Below, piece after piece: positions 17,848-26,017 of a DNA stretch of 64,000 bases; position 1 is the stretch's first letter, and every line of letters begins with the position of its first letter. Position numbers and translations under genes: made by a program. Source of the stretch: Cyanobium sp. Aljojuca 7A6 (GTDB lineage: Bacteria > Cyanobacteriota > Cyanobacteriia > PCC-6307 > Cyanobiaceae). The stretch lies in contig NZ_JAGQCY010000011.1 in assembly GCF_024346455.1 (NCBI RefSeq), forward strand, positions 1 through 64,000. The letters run 5' to 3'. A model generated the notes under the pieces. That model saw nothing but the letters and a program-made list of their open reading frames with translations. It was not told where the DNA came from and did no database searches.

Positions 17848-18660
17848 GTGACCCCGATGCACACCCCACCAATCCGGCGCTTTTCGGGCCCGCGGCTCCT
17901 GGTCGCGTTGCTGGCCCTGCTGCCATCGGCACCGCAAGCCGCCGCCCTGGCGGCGACTCCGTCCCCCTCCCGCCTCGAGGGGACGGCCTGGGTGCTGGAG
18001 CGGCTGGGGCAGCGCCAGCCCGTCGGTGGCACCACCGTCACCCTGCGCTTCGAGGCTGGCCGGGTGGCGGGCAGCGATGGCTGCAACCGCTTCGGTGCCC
18101 CCGTCATGGTTCGGGGCACGGGGCTGCAGGTGGCGTCCCGGGGCCTGAGCACAAAGATGGCCTGCCCGCCGGCAGTGATGCAGCAGGCGGAGGCCTTCCA
18201 GACGGCACTCACCAGCAGCCGGGGCTTCCGCCTCGAAGGCGAGCGCCTGCGGCTGCTTTCAGCCGACGGCCGTCCCCTGCTGGTGCTGGTGGCCCAGTCG
18301 CAGCGGCTGGTGGGGAGCACCTGGCGGGTGGCGGGGTTCAACAACGGCCGCCAGGCGCTGGTGAGCCCGATCCTGGGCACGGCCCTCTCGCTGCGGTTCG
18401 TCAAGGCAGGCCAGCTGGCCGGCTCAGCCGGCTGCAACCGCTTCACCGCCCCGGTGCAGCTGGAGCGCACCCGCCTGAGCATCGGCACCCCGGTGGCAAC
18501 CCGTCAGCGCTGCCCCGGCGCCGGCGTGATGGAGCAGGAGCGCCAATTCCTGGCGGCCCTGCCCACGGCCACCAGCCTGCGGCTTGAGGGGGACTCCCTG
18601 GAGCTGCGCCGGGCCGACGGTGCCATCGCCCTCAGCCTGCGCCGCGTTCCGGGGCCCTGA
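17848..18660 (+). CDS. Exported protein with two META domains
   Basis: A 270-residue protein with a signal peptide (RLLVALLALLPSAPQAAALA) and two copies of the META/HslJ fold. Repeat one is LEGTAWVLERLGQRQPVGG to LLVLVAQ and repeat two is LVGSTWRVAGFNNGRQALV to the C-terminus. Each carries the signature Gly-Ser-x-Gly-Cys-Asn-Arg-Phe (GSDGCNRFGAP and GSAGCNRFTAP) and a later second cysteine (KMACPP, QRCPG), as expected for the family disulphide. META proteins are envelope proteins linked to stress or drug tolerance; the precise role is unknown. The start is a GTG at 17848; an ATG at 17857 is equally possible. Confidence 0.85.
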   Translation: MTPMHTPPIRRFSGPRLLVALLALLPSAPQAAALAATPSPSRLEGTAWVLERLGQRQPVGGTTVTLRFEAGRVAGSDGCNRFGAPVMVRGTGLQVASRGLSTKMACPPAVMQQAEAFQTALTSSRGFRLEGERLRLLSADGRPLLVLVAQSQRLVGSTWRVAGFNNGRQALVSPILGTALSLRFVKAGQLAGSAGCNRFTAPVQLERTRLSIGTPVATRQRCPGAGVMEQERQFLAALPTATSLRLEGDSLELRRADGAIALSLRRVPGP

Positions 18661-18669
18661 GAACAACGT

Positions 18670-19407
18670 ATGGATCTGCCCAGGGTGGTGTTCTTCGGTC
18701 GCACCGGGGCTGACGCGCTGGCGTTCTTCAACCTCGATCTGGCCGCCTGGCGGGGCTGCCGCGTGCTGGATTGCCCCGGCGGCCCCGGTTCGTTCACTGC
18801 CCTGGCCCGCGCCGCCGGGGTGGAGAGCGTGGCGGCCGACCCCCTGTACGACCTGTCGCTGCCGGAGCTGGAGCACCGCTGCCGCGACGACGTCGCCTTC
18901 ACCATGGAGCGCCTGGCCCTGAGTCCGACGCTGCGCCCGGACTTCGACCTGTCCCGCTTTCGCCAGGGAAAACTGGAGGCCCTCGAGGCCTTCCTGGCCG
19001 ACCGGCGGGACCATCCGGAGGCCTACCGAGCCGCGGCGCTGCCCTCCCTTCCCTTCGAGGCGGCCAGCTTCGATCTGGTGCTCTGCGGCCATCTCCTGTT
19101 CTGTTATGCCCCCATCGCCGACGGCGGCCTCAGCGAACAGCCCGACTTCGACCTCGACTGGCACCGGCGGGCCCTGGCCGAACTGCTGCGGGTGAGCCGG
19201 CGGGAGGTGCGGATCTACCCCGCCCACACGATCGAACGCCACCCCCGGGCCCATCCCTGGGTGGCACCCCTGCTGGCCTCCCTGCCGCCGGGGTGGCAGG
19301 GGCAGCTGGAGCCCACGGCTTACGACGAGGGCTTCGAGGGCGAGACGCCGATGCTGCGGCTGCGGCGCCACAGCGCCGCCGGAACCAGCCGGGCAGAGGG
19401 CTTTTGA
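18670..19407 (+). CDS. Class I SAM-dependent methyltransferase
   Basis: A 245-residue protein with a Rossmann methyltransferase core. Motif I is CRVLDCPGGPGSFTALA, with Cys-Pro-Gly-Gly replacing the usual Gly-x-Gly-x-Gly. The acidic end of strand 2 is VESVAADPLYDLS, motif IV is FDLVLCGHLLF and motif V/VI is ALAELLRVSRREVRIYP. The substrate is unknown. It begins nine bases after the META gene and may be transcribed with it. Confidence 0.82.
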   Translation: MDLPRVVFFGRTGADALAFFNLDLAAWRGCRVLDCPGGPGSFTALARAAGVESVAADPLYDLSLPELEHRCRDDVAFTMERLALSPTLRPDFDLSRFRQGKLEALEAFLADRRDHPEAYRAAALPSLPFEAASFDLVLCGHLLFCYAPIADGGLSEQPDFDLDWHRRALAELLRVSRREVRIYPAHTIERHPRAHPWVAPLLASLPPGWQGQLEPTAYDEGFEGETPMLRLRRHSAAGTSRAEGF

Positions 19408-19430
19408 TCACGATTTCAACACTTAATTCT

Positions 19431-19444
19431 GTAAATCTCGATAC
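19431..19444 (+). promoter_or_regulatory. GTA-N8-TAC motif, possible NtcA box
   Basis: The sequence GTA-AATCTCGA-TAC matches the consensus of the cyanobacterial nitrogen regulator NtcA. It lies 85-98 bases before the ATG at 19529, in the AT-rich gap that should hold that gene's promoter. No convincing TAN3T -10 box is found at the usual 22 bases downstream, and such a motif arises by chance several times in a window of this size. It is offered as a candidate only. Confidence 0.25.
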
Positions 19445-19528
19445 CAAAAGCCGGGAATGTAACGGGCCGTGGCTTGTTTTCTCCCATAGAGACACACTGA
19501 CAAAAAATTGCACCAGGAGCGAATTCCC

Positions 19529-20239
19529 ATGACGTATCTGACCTGGAGGCGGGAGCTCGTGCGCTCCGCCATCGATCAGATGCTCGCCGCCACCGATCCC
19601 GACCGAGGTCCTTTCGGGGATGGGGGTGTGCTGTTCAACGCGATGATGCAGGACCTCAGCCAGAGCCTGCCGGCCCTCGAGATCGTCTCGGCGGCCGACG
19701 ACATCCTCACCGCCCACCGGGGGTTCTGCGAGGGACGCAGCTGCGAGGTGGCCCAGGCCCTCAAGGTGTGCCTGTCGATGCCTGCGGAGAAACAGGGCCT
19801 GGAACGGCGCCTCGTGCTCGATCGCGAGCGGGTGGAGCAGAACGCCTTTGGCCATGACGCCAACCTGCTGCTGGTCTGGGATGGGCGGCGCAGCAGTGCC
19901 ATCGAGGAGCTCAGCGCCGCCGGCCTCAGCCAGCGCTTCCCCTGCCAAGGCAGCGAGGCCCGCTGGAACAGCGGCGAGTTCGTGGCCCTGCTGGAGGCCC
20001 GAGCCCTGCAGTGCCGCCGCACCCGGGTGGCCCAGGAGATCGTGGCGGAAGATCCCGCCACCGCCCCCTCCGGCGGCACCGTGGTGCTGGTGTTCCCCAC
20101 CGACGCTGGCACGCGCCCCTGGGTCGCCACCGTGGCCGTGGCCCTGCACTCCGAGGAGCTGGCCGCAAACGAGCCGCCCTCCCTCGACGGCTACCAGGCC
20201 ATGCGGGTGCTGGTCGGTCCGACCAGAACCTCCGCGTAA
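19529..20239 (+). CDS. Hypothetical protein, soluble
   Basis: A 236-residue protein with no family I can name. The ATG at 19529 is preceded by AGGAG eight bases upstream, a strong ribosome binding site; the frame can also open at a TTG at 19508. The N-terminal half is helical (LTWRRELVRSAIDQMLAATD, later EIVSAADDILTAHRGF) and there is a central CEGRSCEVAQALKVCL with three cysteines. The second half has strands such as NLLLVWDGRR and GGTVVLVFPTDAG. It is preceded by an AT-rich promoter region of 121 bases and its 3' end overlaps the convergent ATP-grasp gene by 49 bases. Confidence 0.6.
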   Translation: MTYLTWRRELVRSAIDQMLAATDPDRGPFGDGGVLFNAMMQDLSQSLPALEIVSAADDILTAHRGFCEGRSCEVAQALKVCLSMPAEKQGLERRLVLDRERVEQNAFGHDANLLLVWDGRRSSAIEELSAAGLSQRFPCQGSEARWNSGEFVALLEARALQCRRTRVAQEIVAEDPATAPSGGTVVLVFPTDAGTRPWVATVAVALHSEELAANEPPSLDGYQAMRVLVGPTRTSA

Positions 20240-21180
20240 CGGCCGAAGGCCTCCCCCTCGCTGAGGAACAGCCGGGGGATCACCAGCTCGCACTCCAGCA
20301 GCAGCAGCTCACCGCCCTCGTCACGGATGCCGTCGATGCGGGCGTAGGGCAACACCCCGAAGCGCCGCCGCAGGCGCTCCTCCACCGCAGTCGCCCAGCA
20401 CCGTTCCGCCGCACTCGCCTGTCGCAGCCGGTTGCGGCCGCCGAACCCTTCATGGGCGATCCAGCCCCCCGCCGCCACGCTCTTGGCCACGGCGTGGGAG
20501 AACTCTCCGCCCAGGAACACGGCGCTGAACTCCCCCGCCCGGCAGATCCCTGGCAGGAAGCGCTGCACGCACACCTCCCCGTCCAGCGCCAGGCCGGCCA
20601 ACCAAGCATCGGCGTCCAAGGCGGCGGCGGGGCTGGAGCCATCGGCCGCGGTGATCGCCAGGCCCCGGCCCTGGCGGCGCACCCGATAGGTGTGCCAGCT
20701 CTTGGCGCCGATCGCCGGCTTGAGCACCGCCTCACGCCAGCCGCACGCCTCCAGAAGCCCCGTCAACGAACCGCGCCAGCCGCGGGGCAGCCAGCGGCTG
20801 GGGATCAGGGCCACCCCCTGCCGCTCCAGCTGGGGCAGGTAATGGCTCTTGGCATGGCCCGCCTCGATCACCGCCAGCGGATTGACCAGCGGCACCTTGA
20901 GGACCTCGAGGTGCGCGGCAAGGACCCTGATCCGGGCCAGGAAGTCGGGGTGGCGATGGCTGTCGCGGCAGTCGCGCACGCTCACCCGATCGAAACGCCC
21001 CCAGTCGATGCTGTCGCCATCCGTGGCACCGAAATCCGTGGCATCCCAATCGGCCAAGGCCGGCAGGGGCACCAGTTCGCTGGCGATGCCGTGCGCGGCG
21101 AGGACGGCTCGCAGCGCCGGCGTCTCGTCGTGGATCCGCCCCAGGTGCAGCAGGCCGATCAGGCCGGCAGGATGCCCCAC
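20191..21180 (-). CDS. ATP-grasp family protein (glutathione synthetase-like)
   Basis: A 329-residue protein with ATP-grasp organisation. The early part has DRVSVRDCRDSHRHPDFLARI and PLVNPLAVIEAGHAKSHYLPQL, a segment typical of the pre-ATP domain. ATP-binding strands appear as EAVLKPAIGAKSWHTYRV and LALDGEVCVQRFLPGI. The metal-binding end is LPYARIDGIRDEGGELLLLE, CELVIPRLFLSEG. This arrangement matches carboxylate-amine ligases related to glutathione synthetase or the cycloserine ligase DcsG. The substrate is unknown. Its start overlaps the end of the small upstream gene by 22 bases, so the two are probably translated together. Confidence 0.75.
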   Translation of the reverse strand: MGHPAGLIGLLHLGRIHDETPALRAVLAAHGIASELVPLPALADWDATDFGATDGDSIDWGRFDRVSVRDCRDSHRHPDFLARIRVLAAHLEVLKVPLVNPLAVIEAGHAKSHYLPQLERQGVALIPSRWLPRGWRGSLTGLLEACGWREAVLKPAIGAKSWHTYRVRRQGRGLAITAADGSSPAAALDADAWLAGLALDGEVCVQRFLPGICRAGEFSAVFLGGEFSHAVAKSVAAGGWIAHEGFGGRNRLRQASAAERCWATAVEERLRRRFGVLPYARIDGIRDEGGELLLLECELVIPRLFLSEGEAFGRYAEVLVGPTSTRMAW

Positions 21181-21602
21181 TCGCGCTTCACCTGCACGCT
21201 GGTGATCTCCCAGGCCTCCTCGGCCGCCACAACCGGTCCATGCTGTTCCACCGGCGTCAGACCCCGCCTGGCGAATTCGTTCTGCAGCAGCAACTGGAAC
21301 AGCACGCTCTGGGACACCAGCCCATGCAAGCGCGCCTCACCCCCCACCCGGGCCATCAACACCGGATGGCCCTGGCAGTCGCGCAGGGCCCGCAGCTGCT
21401 GCTGCAGCCACACCCGCTCGTACTGGAGCATCGCGTCGCTGCAGCGGGACAGATTCTCCCGGTAGCAACCGGCATGGCATTTGATGGCCCCTTCCGACAG
21501 GCCCGCCGTAGCGCCGGCGCCCTTGAGGAGCTGCATCGCTTCGCTCAGGAAACTCACTGTCCGTTCACCGACATCCTCAATAACCCTAGAAACAGCCGCC
21601 AT
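21159..21602 (-). CDS. Hypothetical protein coupled to ATP-grasp gene
   Basis: A 147-residue protein of unknown family. A central cysteine cluster (CHAGCYRENLSRCSD) is followed by a helical, Gln/Leu-rich stretch and a C-terminal part (PVVAAEEAWEITSVQVKREW). No signal peptide or membrane helix is visible. Its 3' end overlaps the ATP-grasp gene start by 22 bases. The start is uncertain: 21602 gives the longest frame, while the internal ATG at 21536 would remove 22 residues. It could be a substrate or helper of the ATP-grasp enzyme. Confidence 0.5.
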   Translation of the reverse strand: MAAVSRVIEDVGERTVSFLSEAMQLLKGAGATAGLSEGAIKCHAGCYRENLSRCSDAMLQYERVWLQQQLRALRDCQGHPVLMARVGGEARLHGLVSQSVLFQLLLQNEFARRGLTPVEQHGPVVAAEEAWEITSVQVKREWGILPA

Positions 21603-21708
21603 CGATGCCCACCGTCATTGGCAAGCGGCAATGATCCGTAGCGCAGAGGAAGCAAAGCCAAATTTGGTGGCGCTTGCTACACAAGTGCAGCGCTGCGGAT
21701 CGGCGGCA

Positions 21709-22821
21709 TCAAAGCCACTGCTTGCGGCGGAAATAGAGGTACAGGCTGATGCCGATCACAATCATCACTGCCCACACCGAATAATACCCACCCCGCCACT
21801 GCAACTCGGGCATTTCCTTGAAGTTCATGCCATACACACCGGCAATGAAGGTGAGGGGAATGAAGATCGTGGAGATGATCGTCAGCACCTTCATCACCTC
21901 ATTCATCCGATGACTCAGAGTTGAAAGATAGGTGTCATGCATACCCCCGAGAATGTCGCGGTGGGTTTCCACCAGATCGATGATCTGGATGCAGTGGTCA
22001 TAGAGATCACGCCAGAACACCCGGCTCTCGGATGTCAGCAGTGCGGATTCACTTTTGCAGATCATGGCCAGCTCCTCGCGGATTGGCCAGACGGCCTTGC
22101 GCAGGCTCAGGATGGACCGCTTGAGGCCATGGATCTCCTTGATATCTCCGGGGCGGGGATCCTCCAGCAGCCGATCATCCACCTCCTCAATGATGTCCCC
22201 CATCCGCTCCACAGCAAGGAAGTAGTGGTCGACAACAGCGTCCAGCAGGGAGTAGGCGAGGTAGTCAGCCTTCATCCAGCGGATCCGGCCGCTGGAGGCG
22301 CGGATCCGATCACGCACCCCATCGAACACATCGCCATCATCTTCAAGGAAGGAGATCACGAAGTGATCGCCAAGGATCACGCTCACATGTTCGATGTCAA
22401 TCGTCTGGGTATCTTCGTTGAAGGCGATCATCTTCAACACCATGAAGACATAGCCAGGAAACTCCTCCACCTTGGGGCGCTGGGTGGTGTTGGCAATGTC
22501 CTCCAGCGTCATCGGATGGATCCCGAAGCACTGACCAAGGCGCTCCACCAGGTCGACGTCATGGACGCCGCTGACGTTCATCCAGGTGATGCTGTCCTGA
22601 CGCACCACATCGGCGCAACTCCGCACCGATACGTCCAATTCCTCCGACCAGCCATGGCCGTCGTAGTGGATGACATCGATCTGCACCTTCGCCAGCCGCT
22701 GCTCGCCGACGAACACCACCGCACCAGGGGAAGATCCGGGCCTGATCCGCTTGCCACGGATGCCGCTGCTGCCGGCGGCCACACGGATGCGCGGGGATTG
22801 TCTCGGCGGCCTGGTCTTCAT
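21709..22821 (-). CDS. corA: CorA magnesium/cobalt transport protein
   Basis: A 370-residue divalent-cation channel of the CorA family. A long acidic and helical cytoplasmic domain is followed by two C-terminal membrane helices. The signature Gly-Met-Asn is at residues 331-333 (FIAGVYGMNF) between the helices, where the pore loop binds hydrated magnesium. Other conserved pieces are HPMTLEDIANTTQRPKVEEF, MGDIIEEVDDRLLE and LIDLVETHRDI-like coiled segments. It lies 51 bases downstream of tyrA on the same strand and may be co-transcribed with it. Confidence 0.96.
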   Translation of the reverse strand: MKTRPPRQSPRIRVAAGSSGIRGKRIRPGSSPGAVVFVGEQRLAKVQIDVIHYDGHGWSEELDVSVRSCADVVRQDSITWMNVSGVHDVDLVERLGQCFGIHPMTLEDIANTTQRPKVEEFPGYVFMVLKMIAFNEDTQTIDIEHVSVILGDHFVISFLEDDGDVFDGVRDRIRASSGRIRWMKADYLAYSLLDAVVDHYFLAVERMGDIIEEVDDRLLEDPRPGDIKEIHGLKRSILSLRKAVWPIREELAMICKSESALLTSESRVFWRDLYDHCIQIIDLVETHRDILGGMHDTYLSTLSHRMNEVMKVLTIISTIFIPLTFIAGVYGMNFKEMPELQWRGGYYSVWAVMIVIGISLYLYFRRKQWL

Positions 22822-22872
22822 CGGCCGGCCAGGATGCGAAGGAGTTGCTGGGAGCCTATCGGCATCCCAGGT

Positions 22873-23760
22873 TCAGAGAAAGTCGGGCCTTAGCTGATGG
22901 CTGAGCTCCAACGACTGCTGCAGGTCCGACCATTGCTCCCCAGCCACCATCGCCTCCAGGCAGGCCAGGGAATGGCGGTAGTGCCCCAGGGCCTCCAGCA
23001 GCGCCGCCCGGTTGGCGCGCGCCATCAACATCCCCAACTCCGGATTGCCACCGCCGACCCGGGTGGTGTCGGCAAAACCACTGGAGGCCAGGGCCCGCAC
23101 CAGAGCCGCTCCGGCCTCCGCCCCTCCACCCGCATTGGCCGCCTGCAGCAGGGCCGCCCCCACCAGCACCGGCAGATGGGAGATGAGGGCCACGGCCCGG
23201 TCGTGGGCCTCGGCATCGCAGCAGAGCCAGCGGGCCCCTAAGGCCTCCGCCAGCTCCCGCACCGCCTCCAGGGCCGCCGGATCGGTGCCCGCCTCCGGGG
23301 TCGCCACCCAGGGCCGGCCACGGAACAGGCCAGGCTCCCCCGCCTCCACCCCGGCCCGGGCGGTGCCCGCCATCGGATGGGAGGCCACGAAGCGGCAGGG
23401 AGCCGGGCCGTCGCCGGCCGCCGCCAGCAGCTCCCACCAGCGGCGCAGCACCGGCGCCTTCACCGAGCCCACATCGGTGATCACGGCCCCGGCCGGCAGG
23501 GCTGCCACCAGGGCGGGGTCCGGATCCAGCAGACGGTCGAGGGGCAGGGCCAGCACCACCAGGCCGCACCCCGCCAAGACCACCGGATCGGTGCTCACCT
23601 CGGTGGCCAGCCCGCGCTGAGCGGCCCGCTCGGCGGTGGCCTGTCGGTGCACCAGGGCCCGCACCTGCGCTCCCATTGCCATCAGATCGAGGCCCAGCGA
23701 GCCCCCGATCAACCCCAGGCCCACCACACCCACCGGTTCGCGTTGCCAGAGGGGTGTCAT
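22873..23760 (-). CDS. tyrA: Prephenate/arogenate dehydrogenase
   Basis: A 295-residue enzyme of tyrosine synthesis. The NAD(P)-binding motif GLGLIG is at residues 14-19 (VGVVGLGLIGGSLGLDL). Conserved downstream blocks are VITDVGSVKAPVLRRW, FVASHPMAGT, RPWVATPEAGTDP, HDRAVALISHLPVLVGAAL and GGGNPELGMLMARANR. Cyanobacterial members usually prefer arogenate and NADP; that preference is inferred from lineage. It is divergent from the helicase-like gene, only 43 bases apart, so their promoters must be interlocked. Confidence 0.95.
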   Translation of the reverse strand: MTPLWQREPVGVVGLGLIGGSLGLDLMAMGAQVRALVHRQATAERAAQRGLATEVSTDPVVLAGCGLVVLALPLDRLLDPDPALVAALPAGAVITDVGSVKAPVLRRWWELLAAAGDGPAPCRFVASHPMAGTARAGVEAGEPGLFRGRPWVATPEAGTDPAALEAVRELAEALGARWLCCDAEAHDRAVALISHLPVLVGAALLQAANAGGGAEAGAALVRALASSGFADTTRVGGGNPELGMLMARANRAALLEALGHYRHSLACLEAMVAGEQWSDLQQSLELSHQLRPDFL

Positions 23761-23803
23761 CGTCGCTGCGGATCGGCTGGGGCCAGCTTCCTACGATCCA
23801 GCC

Positions 23804-25261
23804 ATGTTGGAAGCCCGCGCCCACCAGCACCTCAAGGCTCTCCTGCAGCGAGAGGGGGTGGAACGCTGGCCCCATCACCTCACCCTCAGCCGCCTGGTGG
23901 CCCGCAGCCTGCGCCGCGTCGACCACACACTGGTGCGCCTGGCCCCCGGCACAGCCCCCAGCTGGTGGATCAGCCTGCTGGTGCCCCTGGCCCTCAGCGA
24001 AACGCCCCTGGCCCTGGTGGTCACGCCGGCCCTGCGCCAGCGGTTGCTGTTGGTGGAATGGCCGCGCCTGCGCAGCGTGGGGCTGGAGCTGCCCTGCTGG
24101 GAAGGGCCCGGGGCCCCGCCCGGCAGCCGGCTCTGGCTGCTCGACCATCGGGAGCTGGTGGTGGCCTGGCGCAACGGCGAGCTGGGGGAGCGGCAACTGG
24201 TGATCCCCGAGGCCGAGACCCTGGAAGTGGCCCTGCGCCAGGCCCTGGAGGTGGAACTGGAGCCCCGTCACTGGGATCAGCTGCGCCGCGCCCAGCCCAG
24301 CGCCGAAGCCTGTCTGCTCAACCTGCACGAACGGCTCAGCCGCCGGGTGATGGCCCATCCGCGCTCCCCCCACCGGCTGGTGGCCCTCGCCGACGACGAC
24401 GAAGCCCCCCTGCGCCACCTGCTGCACTTGCTCGAGCCGCTGCCGGAGCCCTGGCCCCGCTGGCTGAGCGCCGGCGCCGGCTGGAGCAGCTGGGCACGGG
24501 TGGATCCCTCGTTGTTGCAGTGGAACCTGCTGCGCCAGCCGCTCGAACCCCTGAGCGAACTGACCGGCCTGCTGGTGGGACGGGGGGCGGTGCTGATCGG
24601 TGAGCTGGCCACCGGCCGGGCAGCGGAGGGCCAGCCCGCCTCCGGCGCCGCCCTGGGGCTGGAGCCCGCGGTGGTGCTGGATCTGGCCGATCCCCCCCTT
24701 TCCGACCCCTTGCCCCTGTTCGCCCCCCTGCGCCAGCCGCTGCCCAACAGCCCCCACTACGCCCAGCACCTGCTCGAGCAGGGCCGGCGGCTGGTGCTGG
24801 GCCAGAGCGGCCTGACGGTGGTGCTGATCGACGATTCGGCCCTCTGCCTGGGCCTGGCCAGCGGCCTGGCCGCCGAGTTCGGCAGCCGGGTGTGCCACCA
24901 GAACACGTCACCGGAGAGCAACGGCGTGGTGTGCTGCAGCTGGAGCTGGTGGCTGGAGCACCAGTCACGGCTGCCCCTGCCCTGCCAGGTGGTGGTGGGA
25001 CTCCTTCCGATCGCCAGCCTGGAGGATCCGCTCACCGCTGCCCGGGTCGGGGTGCTGCGCCAGCAGGGCCGTGACTGGTTCCGGGAACTGCTGCTGCCCG
25101 AGGCCCTCAACAGGCTGCAGCGGGGCGTGGCCGGGCTACGGCGCAGCGGCGGTCGGCTGGCGGTGCTGGACGGTCGCCTGCGGGGCCGCAGCTGGGGACG
25201 GCTGGTGTTCACCGCCCTTGAGCCCTGGGTCGAACTGGTGCGACTGCGGCCCGACCCCTAG
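23804..25261 (+). CDS. DinG-like helicase-related protein (cyanobacterial)
   Basis: A 485-residue protein that resembles the cyanobacterial genes annotated as ATP-dependent helicases of the DinG/XPD type. The C-terminal half carries a helicase-2-like segment (LTVVLIDDSALCLGLASGLA, LPCQVVVGLLPIASLEDPLTAARV, RGVAGLRRSGGRLAVLDGRL, SWGRLVFTALEP). No classical Walker A Gly-Lys-Ser/Thr or DEAH box is visible, so ATPase activity is uncertain. The start at 23804 gives MLEARAHQHLKALLQREGVE; the longer frame to 23636 runs into the divergent tyrA gene. Confidence 0.65.
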   Translation: MLEARAHQHLKALLQREGVERWPHHLTLSRLVARSLRRVDHTLVRLAPGTAPSWWISLLVPLALSETPLALVVTPALRQRLLLVEWPRLRSVGLELPCWEGPGAPPGSRLWLLDHRELVVAWRNGELGERQLVIPEAETLEVALRQALEVELEPRHWDQLRRAQPSAEACLLNLHERLSRRVMAHPRSPHRLVALADDDEAPLRHLLHLLEPLPEPWPRWLSAGAGWSSWARVDPSLLQWNLLRQPLEPLSELTGLLVGRGAVLIGELATGRAAEGQPASGAALGLEPAVVLDLADPPLSDPLPLFAPLRQPLPNSPHYAQHLLEQGRRLVLGQSGLTVVLIDDSALCLGLASGLAAEFGSRVCHQNTSPESNGVVCCSWSWWLEHQSRLPLPCQVVVGLLPIASLEDPLTAARVGVLRQQGRDWFRELLLPEALNRLQRGVAGLRRSGGRLAVLDGRLRGRSWGRLVFTALEPWVELVRLRPDP

Positions 25262-25289
25262 CCTGCCCCCAGTTGCCGTCTGAACCCTG

Positions 25290-25541
25290 ATGGGGGAAGC
25301 CAAACGCCGGGCCGACCAGGGACTGCCGCCCCGTGACAAGCCGCGCGTCAGCAAGGCCAGGGACGTCGACACCTCACCCCGGATCGTCACCTGGCTGCCC
25401 CTGACACGCAACCAGGCCTCCCGCTTCGTGGCGATCACCACCAAGGGTGCCTGGATCGGCATCGGCGGCCTGGCACTGTTCTGGATCACTGTGCGCTTCA
25501 TCGGCCCGGCAGCGGGCTGGTGGTCGCTGTCGGACGGCTGA
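25290..25541 (+). CDS. DUF2839 family small membrane protein
   Basis: An 83-residue protein of a family largely restricted to cyanobacteria. It begins with the recognisable MGEAKRRADQGLPPRDKP and ends in a single hydrophobic helix (TTKGAWIGIGGLALFWITV). Function is unknown. It lies 28 bases after the helicase-like gene on the same strand and 93 bases before another small cyanobacterial gene, forming a likely transcription unit. Confidence 0.85.
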   Translation: MGEAKRRADQGLPPRDKPRVSKARDVDTSPRIVTWLPLTRNQASRFVAITTKGAWIGIGGLALFWITVRFIGPAAGWWSLSDG

Positions 25542-25634
25542 GGGGCCGGGTGCCGGTCTCCACATATGGGCCTTGGCGCCTGGCATGAATCGGAAGAAAT
25601 TCTTATGATCTGCCAAACGTCATGGACATCTCTC

Positions 25635-25985
25635 ATGTTTCTCCGGCTGGCCGAGCAATACCGCTCGGCCGTTGAGGATCTGATCCTGAGCCTCCAGGCC
25701 TTGGCAGTGTCTCTGAAGAAACAGGGCCATGTGGCCACCTGCTACACCTGCGGCGATGGCCGCGACGGCCATGGCGCCTCCTTCGTGGCCGACCTGGGCG
25801 ACAACCACATGGTGCGGCTGCTCGTCTCCGATTTCGGCATCAGCTGGGTGGAATCCCGCCACGGCCAGGAGCTGGTCAAGCTGGAGGGCGCCGATGCCAT
25901 CCAGGAACTGCAGCGGGTGGTGCTGGTGCTGCAGCCCGTCGCATCCCCAGAAGGGGCGACTGAAGCCCTGGCGGCCCAGGCCTGA
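25635..25985 (+). CDS. DUF1815 family cyanobacterial protein
   Basis: A 116-residue protein of the cyanobacteria-specific DUF1815 family: MFLRLAEQYRSAVEDLILSL, then KKQGHVATCYTCGDGRDGHGASF with two cysteines, and NHMVRLLVSDFGISWVE. Function is unknown. The start at 25635 matches the family N-terminus; the frame continues up to 25566 but that part is not conserved-looking. It converges on recA, with 32 bases between the two stop codons. Confidence 0.85.
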   Translation: MFLRLAEQYRSAVEDLILSLQALAVSLKKQGHVATCYTCGDGRDGHGASFVADLGDNHMVRLLVSDFGISWVESRHGQELVKLEGADAIQELQRVVLVLQPVASPEGATEALAAQA

Positions 25986-26017
25986 GCCGGGCCTTCCCCA
26001 CCCCTGGAGCCCGGTGA

